From assembly GCA_903861045.1 (NCBI GenBank), contig CAIOST010000394.1:1-39817 (forward strand): a stretch of 39,817 nt of DNA, given 5' to 3'. Shown here piece by piece: positions 7,050 to 15,153 of this stretch; position 1 is the stretch's first letter; the number at the start of each line of letters is the position of its first letter. A program made the position numbers and the translations under genes. The notes beneath the pieces are model-generated. The model saw only the letters and a program-made list of their open reading frames with translations. It was not told the origin of the DNA and did not search any database. The stretch is from an uncultured bacterium (GTDB lineage: Bacteria > Verrucomicrobiota > Kiritimatiellia > RFP12 > CAIWXQ01).

Positions 7050-8300
7050 ATGGTATCCGCTGAATTTCTGCGCGCGGTCCCCAAAAGCGAGCTGCATGTG
7101 CATCTGGATGGCTCGCTCCGTCTGTCCACCCTCATTGAACTGGCCCGGCGTCAGGGCGTGTCGTTGCCCTCCTATGAAGAGGAGGGGTTGTGCGATCTGG
7201 TGTTCAAGACGCAGTACGCGAATTTGTCGGAATACCTGGCCGGTTTTGCCTACACCTGTGCGGTCTTGCGGGATCCGGCCGCGCTGGAGCGCGTGGCTTG
7301 TGAACTGGCGGAGGATGTGCTGGCCGAGAATGTGCGCTATCTGGAGGTGCGGTTTGCGCCACAACTGCATGTTTCGCGCAGCGATGAGATGATCGAGGTC
7401 CTGGCAGCGGTCAACCGCGGCCTGGAGTGGGCGGCGCAGGCCTTCAATGCCACGCCGGCGGTTACTTCCGGGCTTGATTTGCGCTTCCGGTTTGGGCTGG
7501 TGGTCTGTGCCATGCGTAACTTTGGGCCGGGGATGAGCCGGTATTACGATCGCTTGACGGAAGTGTTGCCCACCATGCCGCACAAGGAGTTGGTGGCGCT
7601 GGCTTCGCTGGAGGCGGCGCGGGTGGCCGTGGAAGCGCGGGAGCGGCATGGCATTCCGGTGGTGGGGTTTGATCTGGCGGGCGAAGAGGCCGGCTACCGG
7701 GCCGGGCATCATACGGCGGCGTTCCAGGAGGCGCACCATCACTTCATCTGTAAGACCGTCCATGCGGGGGAGGCTTACGGACCGGAGTCCATTTACGAGG
7801 CGATCACCCGTTGTCATGCGGAGCGGATCGGGCATGGCACTTGGCTGTTTGCCGCCGATCGCATTGCGGATGCGAGCATCAAGGACCGCATCCGCTATGT
7901 GGAACGGCTGGCGGAGTATATGGCATCGCGCCGTATCGGCGTGGAAGTCTGTCCGACCAGCAACCTGCAGACCATGCCGGAGTTGGGCGACATTGCCAAT
8001 CATCCGGTACGGCACATGTTGGCCCATCGCTTGGCTGTGGTCATTGGCACCGATAACCGGCTTGTGTCGCACACGACGCTTTCGCGGGAATTGGCGCTGG
8101 TGACCGAGGCCTTCCAGCTCGATCTGCGGGCCGTGCGGAATCTGGTGCTGGCTGGCTTCAAGGCGGCTTTCTTTCCCGGTTCGTACGCGGAAAAACGGCT
8201 CTATGTGGCGCAGGCGGCGACACAGTTCGAGCGCATTGCGGCGGAGAAATTCGGCTACAAAATCCGGCCAGAGGCCGGAGGGATGGACGGAGTATTATGA
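7050..8300 (+). CDS. Adenosine deaminase-family aminohydrolase
   Basis: This is a TIM-barrel metal-dependent deaminase of the adenosine/AMP deaminase family. Zinc and catalytic residues are visible: HVHLDGS (His16, His18), HAGEAYG (His238, Glu241), GHGTWLF (His262) and GTDN (Asp335). VCPTSNLQT matches the family's CPxSN. The usual final TDDP is TDNR here: the zinc ligand Asp is kept but the second Asp, which contacts the purine in classical adenosine deaminase, is Asn, so the substrate may be a different purine or a nucleoside analogue. At 416 aa it is longer than the typical 330-350, with an insert around residues 130-155. GAGGAG precedes the ATG. It lies 62 bases after radC and overlaps the next gene by ATGA, so it is probably part of the same transcript. 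Confidence 0.82.
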   Translation: MVSAEFLRAVPKSELHVHLDGSLRLSTLIELARRQGVSLPSYEEEGLCDLVFKTQYANLSEYLAGFAYTCAVLRDPAALERVACELAEDVLAENVRYLEVRFAPQLHVSRSDEMIEVLAAVNRGLEWAAQAFNATPAVTSGLDLRFRFGLVVCAMRNFGPGMSRYYDRLTEVLPTMPHKELVALASLEAARVAVEARERHGIPVVGFDLAGEEAGYRAGHHTAAFQEAHHHFICKTVHAGEAYGPESIYEAITRCHAERIGHGTWLFAADRIADASIKDRIRYVERLAEYMASRRIGVEVCPTSNLQTMPELGDIANHPVRHMLAHRLAVVIGTDNRLVSHTTLSRELALVTEAFQLDLRAVRNLVLAGFKAAFFPGSYAEKRLYVAQAATQFERIAAEKFGYKIRPEAGGMDGVL

Positions 8301-9586
8301 TGGATGATGAGACACAAACAGGGCTGGATGAGGCGGCGGACGATGCGGTGGCGGGCGTGGCACGCGCCGGGCTGTCGGAGGAGTTGGTAGGGGAGATCCG
8401 GCGGCGTGTGTTGGATGAACCCGGTCTGATGCGCGTCACGCAGGTGGCGCGTCGGGGGGGGCAGGTGCGCCGGGTGAGTTTGCGGCCGCTGCAATTGAAA
8501 GGGGTGCGCCAGTTCCAGCAGGAGAGTACGGCCGGGGGGCGCATCGTGGTGCGCAACTTGGATCCGGTGGAGGCCGGGGCGGCGGTGGCACAGATCCTGG
8601 ACCAGAAGGGCGCGCGGGAGTTGCACCTGGTCACGGCGGCCGGCGACTTGCATGTGCGCGTGACGCGCAAGGGGAAGGTGCTGCTGTCGCGCAGCAAGCC
8701 GCTGGCGCGCACGGTCGAAGAGGCGCCGGCGCATGACCATGTCAAACATCAGCCCTTGCAAGCCTTTGATGCTGATATTTTGCTGCGCGTAATCGGTATT
8801 GCAGATGGCGAGGGGCGCATCCGCGCGTCCATGCGTGGCAAGTATGACCAGGTTAACGAGTTCTTGCGTTTGTTTGATGCCATTGTGGCGGAGCGTGCGG
8901 CCGATGCCGGCCCTTTGGTGCTGGCGGATTGCGGGTGTGGCAAGGCCTACCTCACGCTGGCGGCGTATTTTTATCTAACGCGCCGTCATGGGCTGGATGT
9001 GCAGGTGCGCGGAATCGAACGCAACGCCGAGTTGGTGGCGACCGCGCGGCGCATGGCGGAGGATCTGGGCGTGGCGCGGGAAGTGCAGTTTCTGGCCGAG
9101 GATCTGGCCACGTGCCATCTGGCGGAACGGCCGGAGATCGTGGTGAGTCTGCACGCGTGCGATACCGCCACGGATGAGGCGCTGGCACGGGCCGTGGAGT
9201 GGGGGAGCCGGGTAATTCTGTGTGCACCCTGCTGCCAGCATGAGTTGCAGGACGAACTCAAGGGCGGCGGACCCATGCGGGCCGTGCTGCGGCATGGCAT
9301 TCTGCGCGAGCGGCTGGCGGATATGCTGGCCGATACGTTCCGCGCCCAGATGTTGCGGATTCTTGGCTATCGCGTGACAGTGATGGAGTTCGTGGCGCCG
9401 GAGGCCACGGCGCGTAATCTGCTGTTGCGGGCCGAGTACAGTGGTAAGCCTGGTCAGTCGCAGGCGGTGGGCGAGTATCTGGATCTGCGCGATTGGTGGC
9501 AGGTGCGACCCTGCCTGGAAAACCGCCTGGGTGAGCGGTTGGGGCGGTATTTGGCACGGCTGGAAGCGCGGCCGCCGCACGCGTGA
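8297..9586 (+). CDS. Class I SAM-dependent methyltransferase (Methyltransf_32-like)
   Basis: The C-terminal half (about residues 170-400) is a Rossmann methyltransferase: KYDQVNEFLRLFD helix, motif I LADCGCGKAYLT, an acidic loop ending GIERN, then VVSLHACDTATDEAL and CAPCCQHEL. The HACD...PCCQ pattern is typical of the Methyltransf_32 family, some of whose members are thought to modify RNA or protein. The substrate is unknown. The N-terminal 160 residues form a separate region with several beta-strand-like segments (GGQVRRVSLRPLQLKG, LHVRVTRKGKVLLSR) that may bind the substrate. Its start overlaps the deaminase stop (ATGA), implying coupled translation. The G run of 8 at 8454-8461 is in frame here. 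Confidence 0.8.
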   Translation: MMDDETQTGLDEAADDAVAGVARAGLSEELVGEIRRRVLDEPGLMRVTQVARRGGQVRRVSLRPLQLKGVRQFQQESTAGGRIVVRNLDPVEAGAAVAQILDQKGARELHLVTAAGDLHVRVTRKGKVLLSRSKPLARTVEEAPAHDHVKHQPLQAFDADILLRVIGIADGEGRIRASMRGKYDQVNEFLRLFDAIVAERAADAGPLVLADCGCGKAYLTLAAYFYLTRRHGLDVQVRGIERNAELVATARRMAEDLGVAREVQFLAEDLATCHLAERPEIVVSLHACDTATDEALARAVEWGSRVILCAPCCQHELQDELKGGGPMRAVLRHGILRERLADMLADTFRAQMLRILGYRVTVMEFVAPEATARNLLLRAEYSGKPGQSQAVGEYLDLRDWWQVRPCLENRLGERLGRYLARLEARPPHA

Positions 9587-9608
9587 ACGCCGGGATGCTG
9601 CCCCGGGA

Positions 9609-10802
9609 TTAGGCGCCGGTGTCCTCCGGTGCCTCTTCCCGGTTGGCGGTGACATATTGATAGCAGCGGCGGAGGCTGTCACGGAACTGATCAAAACGGT
9701 GGGTGGTGGTGATGCGCTCGCGGCCGCGGCGGCCTAGTTCGTGCCGGCGCATGGGGTTGTGGCAGAGTTTCAGGATCCCCTGGGCAAACGCGGCCGCCGT
9801 GGGTGCCGTGAACTCCGCCAGGTCGCGTGTGAGCAGGTCGCGGTTGGCGGGGGTGTTGACGGCGACGATGGCGGTGCCGGCGCAGAGGTAGTCCAGCAAT
9901 TTGCGCGGTGCGACGGAGCCTTCCAGGCGTGGGGCGACGAGAATGTCTGAGGCCGCCAGGATGGCGGCCAGTTCGGTGGGAGATACATGATGGAGGAACG
10001 TGATGGCGTGTGACAACCCCTGGCGGGCGAGCTGGTGGCGCTGTCTGGCAATCTCGGCGGTGGTCCCGCCGACCACCACAAAATGGACGCGGTTGTTGGC
10101 GGCGCAGACTTGCGGGATGGCTTGGAACAAGAGGTCTATGCTCTGCAGGTGGGCAAAGGATCCGACATAGGTTACCAAGTGGTCGTCGAGATGGGGGGTC
10201 AGACGCGTGCGGCATTCGGTGACATGCGACGCAGGCGGTGTGTCGAGGGAGGAGGGAATGTCGGGGATGCGACAGGCACGGCTACCACAACCCATGGCTT
10301 GCATGGCGGGCACCAGTTCCGGACCAGAGCCAATCGCGGCGTCGGCCCGCCGCAGGACAAAGCGTTCCGCGCGTTGATAGAGACGCAACAGAAAGCGGCG
10401 CCAAGCGTGCCCGGCGGCGTGACTGGTGTCGGTGTGTTTCTCAAAGATCACGGCGCAGCGGCCGATTCGTCCGACCGCCCACGCGATCACGCCGGCATCA
10501 TCCAACCCATGTACGACGGTATAGCGGTGACGTAAGGCGAGCCCCATGCCATATGCCAGTAGAAGCAGGTCGAAGAGAAACTTACGCAACGAGGCGCCGT
10601 CAGGCAGGTCACGCAGAAACAAGGGGTTGGGGACGCGCAGGATGCGGACGCCTGGCATGGGGTGGTGGGCACCGATGGGGACGGTCAGAAAGTCCACCGC
10701 ATAGCCGAGTTCCGTGAGCGCCAGCAGATCATGGCCTGTCCGAATACAGGGGCTGCGCCAAGGATAGAACGGTTTGGAAGCAATGTATAAGACGTGCTTC
10801 AT
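9609..10802 (-). CDS. GT4-family glycosyltransferase
   Basis: The product has a GT-B fold layout: N-terminal acceptor lobe starting MKHVLYIASKPFYPW, and a C-terminal donor lobe with VTYVGSFAHLQSIDLLF, then SDILVAPRLEGSVAPRKLLDYLCAGTAIVAVN. The E(x7)E-like position of GT4 enzymes falls in that last block, where GSVAPRKLLDYL partly departs from the usual form. It ends with a RFDQFRDSLRRCYQ helix. It probably transfers a sugar to a surface glycan or lipid; specificity cannot be read. I use the ATG at 10802; a GTG at 10862 would add 20 residues unlike the family. There is no obvious Shine-Dalgarno. It converges with the methyltransferase gene and stands apart from the glycan genes further right. 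Confidence 0.78.
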   Translation of the reverse strand: MKHVLYIASKPFYPWRSPCIRTGHDLLALTELGYAVDFLTVPIGAHHPMPGVRILRVPNPLFLRDLPDGASLRKFLFDLLLLAYGMGLALRHRYTVVHGLDDAGVIAWAVGRIGRCAVIFEKHTDTSHAAGHAWRRFLLRLYQRAERFVLRRADAAIGSGPELVPAMQAMGCGSRACRIPDIPSSLDTPPASHVTECRTRLTPHLDDHLVTYVGSFAHLQSIDLLFQAIPQVCAANNRVHFVVVGGTTAEIARQRHQLARQGLSHAITFLHHVSPTELAAILAASDILVAPRLEGSVAPRKLLDYLCAGTAIVAVNTPANRDLLTRDLAEFTAPTAAAFAQGILKLCHNPMRRHELGRRGRERITTTHRFDQFRDSLRRCYQYVTANREEAPEDTGA

Positions 10803-10934
10803 GGGGGGAGAGTATAAACATCTGGCGGGGTGGTCGAAAGATGAAACGTGGGGCTTTGCCACGAATCAGGTGGTGCGGGTCGTGCAGGCTCCGCTCCCCT
10901 CGTCCCCTGCGCTTGCGCGGCCCTAGCTGGCCAG

Positions 10935-10971
10935 AAAAAGCAAAGGCGCCTGGTTGCCCAAGCGCCTTTGC
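10935..10971 (-). terminator. Rho-independent terminator of yebC
   Basis: On the - strand a perfect 10-bp stem (GCAAAGGCGC/GCGCCTTTGC, 10971-10962 with 10949-10940) encloses a 12-base loop and runs directly into a short U tract (CUUUUUC). It begins 22 bases after the yebC stop. Confidence 0.85.
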
Positions 10972-10992
10972 ATAGCAGGATCACCGAGCGGA

Positions 10993-11748
10993 CTATTCTT
11001 CGTCCACTTGGCTGGCGATGCTATCGTCTACTTCCATGTTGGTGTAGACGTTCTGCACGTCTTCGTAGTCATCCAGGGCTGCGATGAATTTGTTCACGGA
11101 CTTGGCGACGGCCACATCCTTGACCGGCACGGTGGTGAGCGGGAAGAGCCCGACTTCCGCGCTGATGGGTTGAATGCCGGCTTTCTGCAGGACATCGCAC
11201 ACATCGCCGAAGGCTGACGTGGGGACGGAGATTACGAAGCTCTCACCCGCATTGATCATATCGTCGGCGCCGGCGTTGAGTACGAGCTCCATGATCGTAT
11301 CTTCGCTTTGGCCGGCTGCTTCCACCACGACCTGTCCCTTGCGTTCAAAGCCGCGCGAGACGGCGCCCACGGCGGCAAAGTCGGAGTTGTTTTTCTTGAA
11401 GATGTTGCGGATTTCCGCGGCGGCGCGGTTCTTGTTGTCGGTCAGGGCCTTGACGATGATGCCGACACCCCCGGCGGCGTAACCTTCGTACGAGACTTCC
11501 TCGTACACCGCGCCGCCCACTTCGCCCGTGCCCTTCTTGATGGCGCGGTCAATGTTGTCGTTGGGCATGTTGACGCTCTTGGCCTTCTGGATCAGGTTGC
11601 GGAGCGCCGCATTCATGCCCGGGTCGCCGCCGCCCTGTTTGGCGACCACCATGAGTTCTTTGGCCAGTTTGCTGAAAACCTTGCCCTTCTTGGCATCGGC
11701 TGCACCCTTGGCGTGTTTGATCTTGGCCCATTTACTATGACCGCTCAT
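10993..11748 (-). CDS. yebC: YebC/TACO1-family protein
   Basis: The N-terminus MSGHSKWAKIKHAKGAADAK and following KGKVFSKLAKELMVVAKQGG are the family signature. The 251-residue length and the GAVSRGFERKGQV / NAGADD blocks are also normal. YebC proteins act on translation (helping ribosomes through difficult proline-containing stretches) and some have been described as transcription regulators. GGAAGGAA precedes the ATG. The gene is the last of a - strand run after the nrnA-like and radical SAM genes (39-base gap) and ends at a clear terminator. Confidence 0.95.
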   Translation of the reverse strand: MSGHSKWAKIKHAKGAADAKKGKVFSKLAKELMVVAKQGGGDPGMNAALRNLIQKAKSVNMPNDNIDRAIKKGTGEVGGAVYEEVSYEGYAAGGVGIIVKALTDNKNRAAAEIRNIFKKNNSDFAAVGAVSRGFERKGQVVVEAAGQSEDTIMELVLNAGADDMINAGESFVISVPTSAFGDVCDVLQKAGIQPISAEVGLFPLTTVPVKDVAVAKSVNKFIAALDDYEDVQNVYTNMEVDDSIASQVDEE

Positions 11749-11787
11749 ATCCGTCTTTCCTTCCGTCCACCGGCCGTGCCGGCCGGT

Positions 11788-12846
11788 TCAACTGCTCATG
11801 TCACTGCGTGGCGCATCGGGCGCGTCGTGTTTGTTCCTGGTGGTAGTCGGCTCCCGGCCAACCGCCGCCTCCCCCGCCGGCATATTGCAACCCAGCAGAT
11901 CGTCGGGGGTGTCGTCTGCCTTCCACTCCTGTATCCATCCGTTAGCAAAGCCCCGTTCTTCGACTGTCCGGGTCACCTGTTCGTACTCGGCAGCCGTAAT
12001 CCGGCGATTCCAGCCGGGTTGCTGCTGCGCACCGTACACCGGTGTGTATTGTGCCATGACGCTGACAGGTACGTCCGCTCCCAGGTGATCTGCCAGCCAG
12101 TGCAGGTTGGCAACCGCCTCCTCGGCGTGTCCCGGCAGGACCAGCACCCGACAGATGACGCCTCGCACGGCATAGCCGTCGGCGTCGGTCTGCAGCGGCC
12201 CCAGTTTCTGCCAGAACCATGTCAGCGTCGCCCGGGCAGCGTGGACATAGGCGGGACAGTCCGACGCTTCGGTTGCGGTTGCATCCTGGGCATATCGAAG
12301 GTCCACCAGCGCAATGTCCGCCAGATCCTGGAATGACGACAAAGTATCCGGTGACTCAAAACCGCTGGAATTATAGATAATTGGCAGGCGGATGCCATCC
12401 TTAAATATGGGAAACAGTGCGGCCCGGATCTGGGGGAGCCAAGGCGTGGGGGACACGAGGTTCCAATTATGACAGCCGCTGGCCGCCAGTTGCCGAAAAA
12501 GTGCAGTTAATTGAGTGATTTCCAGGTCTTCGCCCCGGGCTTGCTGACTCCAGGGGTAGTTTTGGCAGTAGAGGCAGCGCATGGTACAGTGCGCAAAAAA
12601 GATGGTGCCAGAGCCGTGGACGCCGCTGAGTGGTGGTTCTTCGCCGAAATGCGGGCCATGGCGGAAGACCCGCGGCCGTACGCCGGCGCTGCAATAGCCG
12701 GCCTGGCCGGCTAGCCGGTTCGCGCCGCAAGCGCGGGGGCAGAGCCGACAAGCGGCTAGCTGGGGGTCGCTGGGGTGGGCCAATAGATTTTGGCTGGGAT
12801 TAGGCATGGCTAGCTCATGGCGGGTGGTGTGGGTGATCCGGGTCAC
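11788..12846 (-). CDS. Radical SAM protein related to pyruvate formate-lyase activating enzymes (COG1313-like)
   Basis: The CxxxCxxC 4Fe-4S/SAM motif is present as CTMRCLYC (Cys87, Cys91, Cys94). It is preceded by a second cysteine cluster CRLCPRACGANR...GYC (Cys33, 36, 40, 52) and the RVFRHGPHFGEEPPLSG segment, which are typical of the uncharacterised PFL-activase-like group COG1313 and hint at an auxiliary metal site. The barrel continues through IYNSSGFES, ALVDLRYAQD and a C-terminal YTPVY. Known relatives generate a 5'-deoxyadenosyl radical; the substrate is unknown. The GTG at 12846 overlaps the previous gene's TGA (GTGA), supporting that start and coupled translation; an ATG at 12807 is an alternative. 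The last 30 residues are polar and probably disordered. Confidence 0.85.
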   Translation of the reverse strand: MTRITHTTRHELAMPNPSQNLLAHPSDPQLAACRLCPRACGANRLAGQAGYCSAGVRPRVFRHGPHFGEEPPLSGVHGSGTIFFAHCTMRCLYCQNYPWSQQARGEDLEITQLTALFRQLAASGCHNWNLVSPTPWLPQIRAALFPIFKDGIRLPIIYNSSGFESPDTLSSFQDLADIALVDLRYAQDATATEASDCPAYVHAARATLTWFWQKLGPLQTDADGYAVRGVICRVLVLPGHAEEAVANLHWLADHLGADVPVSVMAQYTPVYGAQQQPGWNRRITAAEYEQVTRTVEERGFANGWIQEWKADDTPDDLLGCNMPAGEAAVGREPTTTRNKHDAPDAPRSDMSS

Positions 12847-13853
12847 GGGATCGTCTGGTTCGGACCCAGCCAGGCGGCGACCAGTTGCTGCACTTCCTGC
12901 TTGGCCGCGGCGAGTGGCGCGGGGATGGTGCAGCCTGCGGCGCGCGCATGTCCCCCGCCGCCATAGCGGAGCGCTAGTTGCGTGGCGTCCAGGGGTTCGC
13001 GGGTGCGGATGCTGAGGCGGGTGACCTGTTCTTCGCCGGATTGATAAAAGAAGAGCGCTACGACGTTATTGCGCAGGGAACGCGGGATTTCGATGATATC
13101 TTCGGCGTCTGTTTTGGTGCAACCGGTCGCGGCAAAGTCTGCGCGAGTCAGGGTAATGGCGGCGGCGCGCCCCTCTTGCCAGTATTCGAGTGTTTGGAAG
13201 GCACGGCGCTTGAGTTCCAGCACTTTCTGGTCGAAGGATCCGTAGAGGCGGTCGTTGATCCAGGCGGTGCGCACACCGAAGCGCAGGAGATCGGCGCCGC
13301 AGCGCAGCGTACGGGGGCTGGTCTGGTCGTAGGCGAAGCGACCGGTGTCGGTCACCACGCCGACCCAGAGCGCTTCGGCGCTAATGCGGTCGAGCGGCCA
13401 GCGGGCCTGGCGCAGCAGGCGCCAGATCATCTCCGAGGTGGAGCCGGCTTGCGCATCAATCCAGTTGATCTGGCCGAAGCGCGTGTTGGTGCGATGGTGG
13501 TCGATGTTGGCTACTGGCAGACGGGTGAGGAGTGGGTGGAGGGGTTCGGGGATGCGTTGAGCGGTGCCGCAGTCGAGGCTGATGATGGTGGCGATGTCCA
13601 TGGCGGCGGCCGCGGCGGGGGTCACCACGGTTTCGCACCCTTCCAGAAAGCGTACCAGCCCCAGATCGGCCGGTTCGGCGGCGACGATGGCATCCTGGCC
13701 TTGTTGGACGAGGCAATGCGCCAAGGCCAGCGCGGCGCCCATGGCATCGCCGTCGGGGCGCATGTGTCCGGTCAGGAGCTTTCGGCCGGGGGTTTGCAAG
13801 AGCGGGAGTAGCTGGGCGATGGGCGCGCGCGCCTTGGTTTTGGTGAGCGACAT
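12843..13853 (-). CDS. nrnA: DHH/DHHA1 phosphoesterase (NrnA-like oligoribonuclease / pAp phosphatase)
   Basis: Proteins of this type degrade nanoRNA or pApA to mononucleotides and can dephosphorylate pAp. DHH-domain motifs are visible: HMRPDGDAMGA (residues 30-40), SLDCG near 92-96, the name-giving IDHHRTN (Asp118, His119, His120) and WVGVVTDTGRF with its metal-binding Asp. The C-terminal DHHA1 domain ends with GGGGHARAAG. Length 336 is normal. The gene overlaps the radical SAM gene by 4 bases and is divergent from holA, 82 bases away. I cannot tell from sequence which of the NrnA activities dominates. Confidence 0.88.
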   Translation of the reverse strand: MSLTKTKARAPIAQLLPLLQTPGRKLLTGHMRPDGDAMGAALALAHCLVQQGQDAIVAAEPADLGLVRFLEGCETVVTPAAAAAMDIATIISLDCGTAQRIPEPLHPLLTRLPVANIDHHRTNTRFGQINWIDAQAGSTSEMIWRLLRQARWPLDRISAEALWVGVVTDTGRFAYDQTSPRTLRCGADLLRFGVRTAWINDRLYGSFDQKVLELKRRAFQTLEYWQEGRAAAITLTRADFAATGCTKTDAEDIIEIPRSLRNNVVALFFYQSGEEQVTRLSIRTREPLDATQLALRYGGGGHARAAGCTIPAPLAAAKQEVQQLVAAWLGPNQTIP

Positions 13854-13935
13854 GGGAAGTATGATAGCCGGCCCGGTGCCCGGTGTCGAGTTCCAGGCTT
13901 GCCAGCGGCCGCTCAGAGGCCTAGTCTATGGGGTC

Positions 13936-15063
13936 ATGCCAGTGAATGTATACCTTGTTTGCGGTGCCGATGATTATCTGGTTGAGCAGCAGGCGCGCAG
14001 GATCGTGGAGACACGGGTGCCCGCAGCGGAGCGGGCGCTGGGGCTCGAAATGCTGGATGGCCGGGTGGAGTCGGCGGAGGCGGCCGGTACGGTGATCCGG
14101 CAATGCCTAGAAGCGGTTCAGACACCGGGGTTTTTTGGCACGGGCAAGCTGGTCTGGCTGAAGAACGCCACGTTTCTCAATCCTCTCGTCCGGCCGGGCG
14201 ACCATGAGGTGGTCAAGGCGCGTCTGGCCAGCCTGACGGCCCTGATCAAAGCAGGGTTGCCAGTCGGGCAGGGGTTGCTCATATCCGCTGTGTCGATTGC
14301 GCGCAATACAGCTTTTTTTAAGGCTTGTATGGCGGCGGGCGAGGTTTCCGATTTTGGCAGTGCCGAGAAGGCTTGGGAGCAGGAGAAGTTGGCGCGGGAG
14401 CGGCTCGAGGGGTTGTTGCGGGAGGCGCGCTTGCAGATGTCGGAGGATGTGCGGGAGCGTTTTTTACAACGGGTGGGAACCTCCACGCGTCTGGTGGCGA
14501 ACGAACTGGAGAAGTTGCGGGTCTACCTGGGTGCGGCCGATCAGCAGGTGGCGGCAGCGGATGTGGATGCGATTGTCAGCGTAGGGCGGGAGGCCATGGC
14601 GTGGGATTTGACGGATGCCATGGGGGAGCGGGATGCGGCGGGGTTGGTGGCCGCGCTGCGCCGGTTAGAGGCGCAGAACGAAAATCCGATCGGGCTGGTG
14701 ACCATGGCGGAGTCGCGCATCCGGGAACTGCTGGTGCTGCGTCAGGCGCTTGATTTTCGCTGGCTGGAGGCGCGGGAGACGGAGCGCGGCCCTTTTTGCA
14801 AATGGAAGGAGCAACTGCCCGCTGAGGCCGACGCGCTGCTGGGCGCGCTGCCGCGTGATCCGCGCAGCGTGGCCCCGTTTATCCAACGCAAGGCCGCGGT
14901 ACAGGCCACCCGCTACACGCTGGCGGAACTGCGCCGGGCGCGGCATATCCTGCTGGAATTGCGCGAGAAGCTGGTGTCATCCTCGGCGCCGCCCGAGGTT
15001 TTGCTGGAAACCGCGCTGCTGCGTCTGATTGGCGGACGTAAGCCGGCGGCCGCCGTGCGCTAG
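13936..15063 (+). CDS. holA: DNA polymerase III delta subunit
   Basis: HolA opens the sliding clamp within the clamp-loader complex. The family's layout is visible: MPVNVYLVCGADDYLVEQQARRI at the start, TPGFFGTGKLVWLKN, the helical middle with LVANELEKLRVYLG, AWDLTDAMGERDAAGLVAAL, and the C-terminal oligomerisation region with IQRKAAVQATRYTLAELRRA. The product is about 375 aa, slightly longer than E. coli HolA (343). The reading frame is open far upstream, but the nrnA-like gene runs there on the other strand, and homology begins at the ATG at 13936, which is preceded by a weak GGGG. It is followed by a 90-base gap before the next gene. Confidence 0.9.
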   Translation: MPVNVYLVCGADDYLVEQQARRIVETRVPAAERALGLEMLDGRVESAEAAGTVIRQCLEAVQTPGFFGTGKLVWLKNATFLNPLVRPGDHEVVKARLASLTALIKAGLPVGQGLLISAVSIARNTAFFKACMAAGEVSDFGSAEKAWEQEKLARERLEGLLREARLQMSEDVRERFLQRVGTSTRLVANELEKLRVYLGAADQQVAAADVDAIVSVGREAMAWDLTDAMGERDAAGLVAALRRLEAQNENPIGLVTMAESRIRELLVLRQALDFRWLEARETERGPFCKWKEQLPAEADALLGALPRDPRSVAPFIQRKAAVQATRYTLAELRRARHILLELREKLVSSSAPPEVLLETALLRLIGGRKPAAAVR

Positions 15064-15153
15064 CCGTCGGCTCAACTTGTGAGGATTCCATCATCCCGTC
15101 GGCGGCTGTTTCAAGGCTTGTCTTGGTAGCAGGCGGAATGATAAAAAGGATAC

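Noticed and set aside
6939-8072. 377-codon - strand frame opposite the deaminase
   Set aside because: Low-complexity antisense shadow; the + strand holds all the deaminase motifs.
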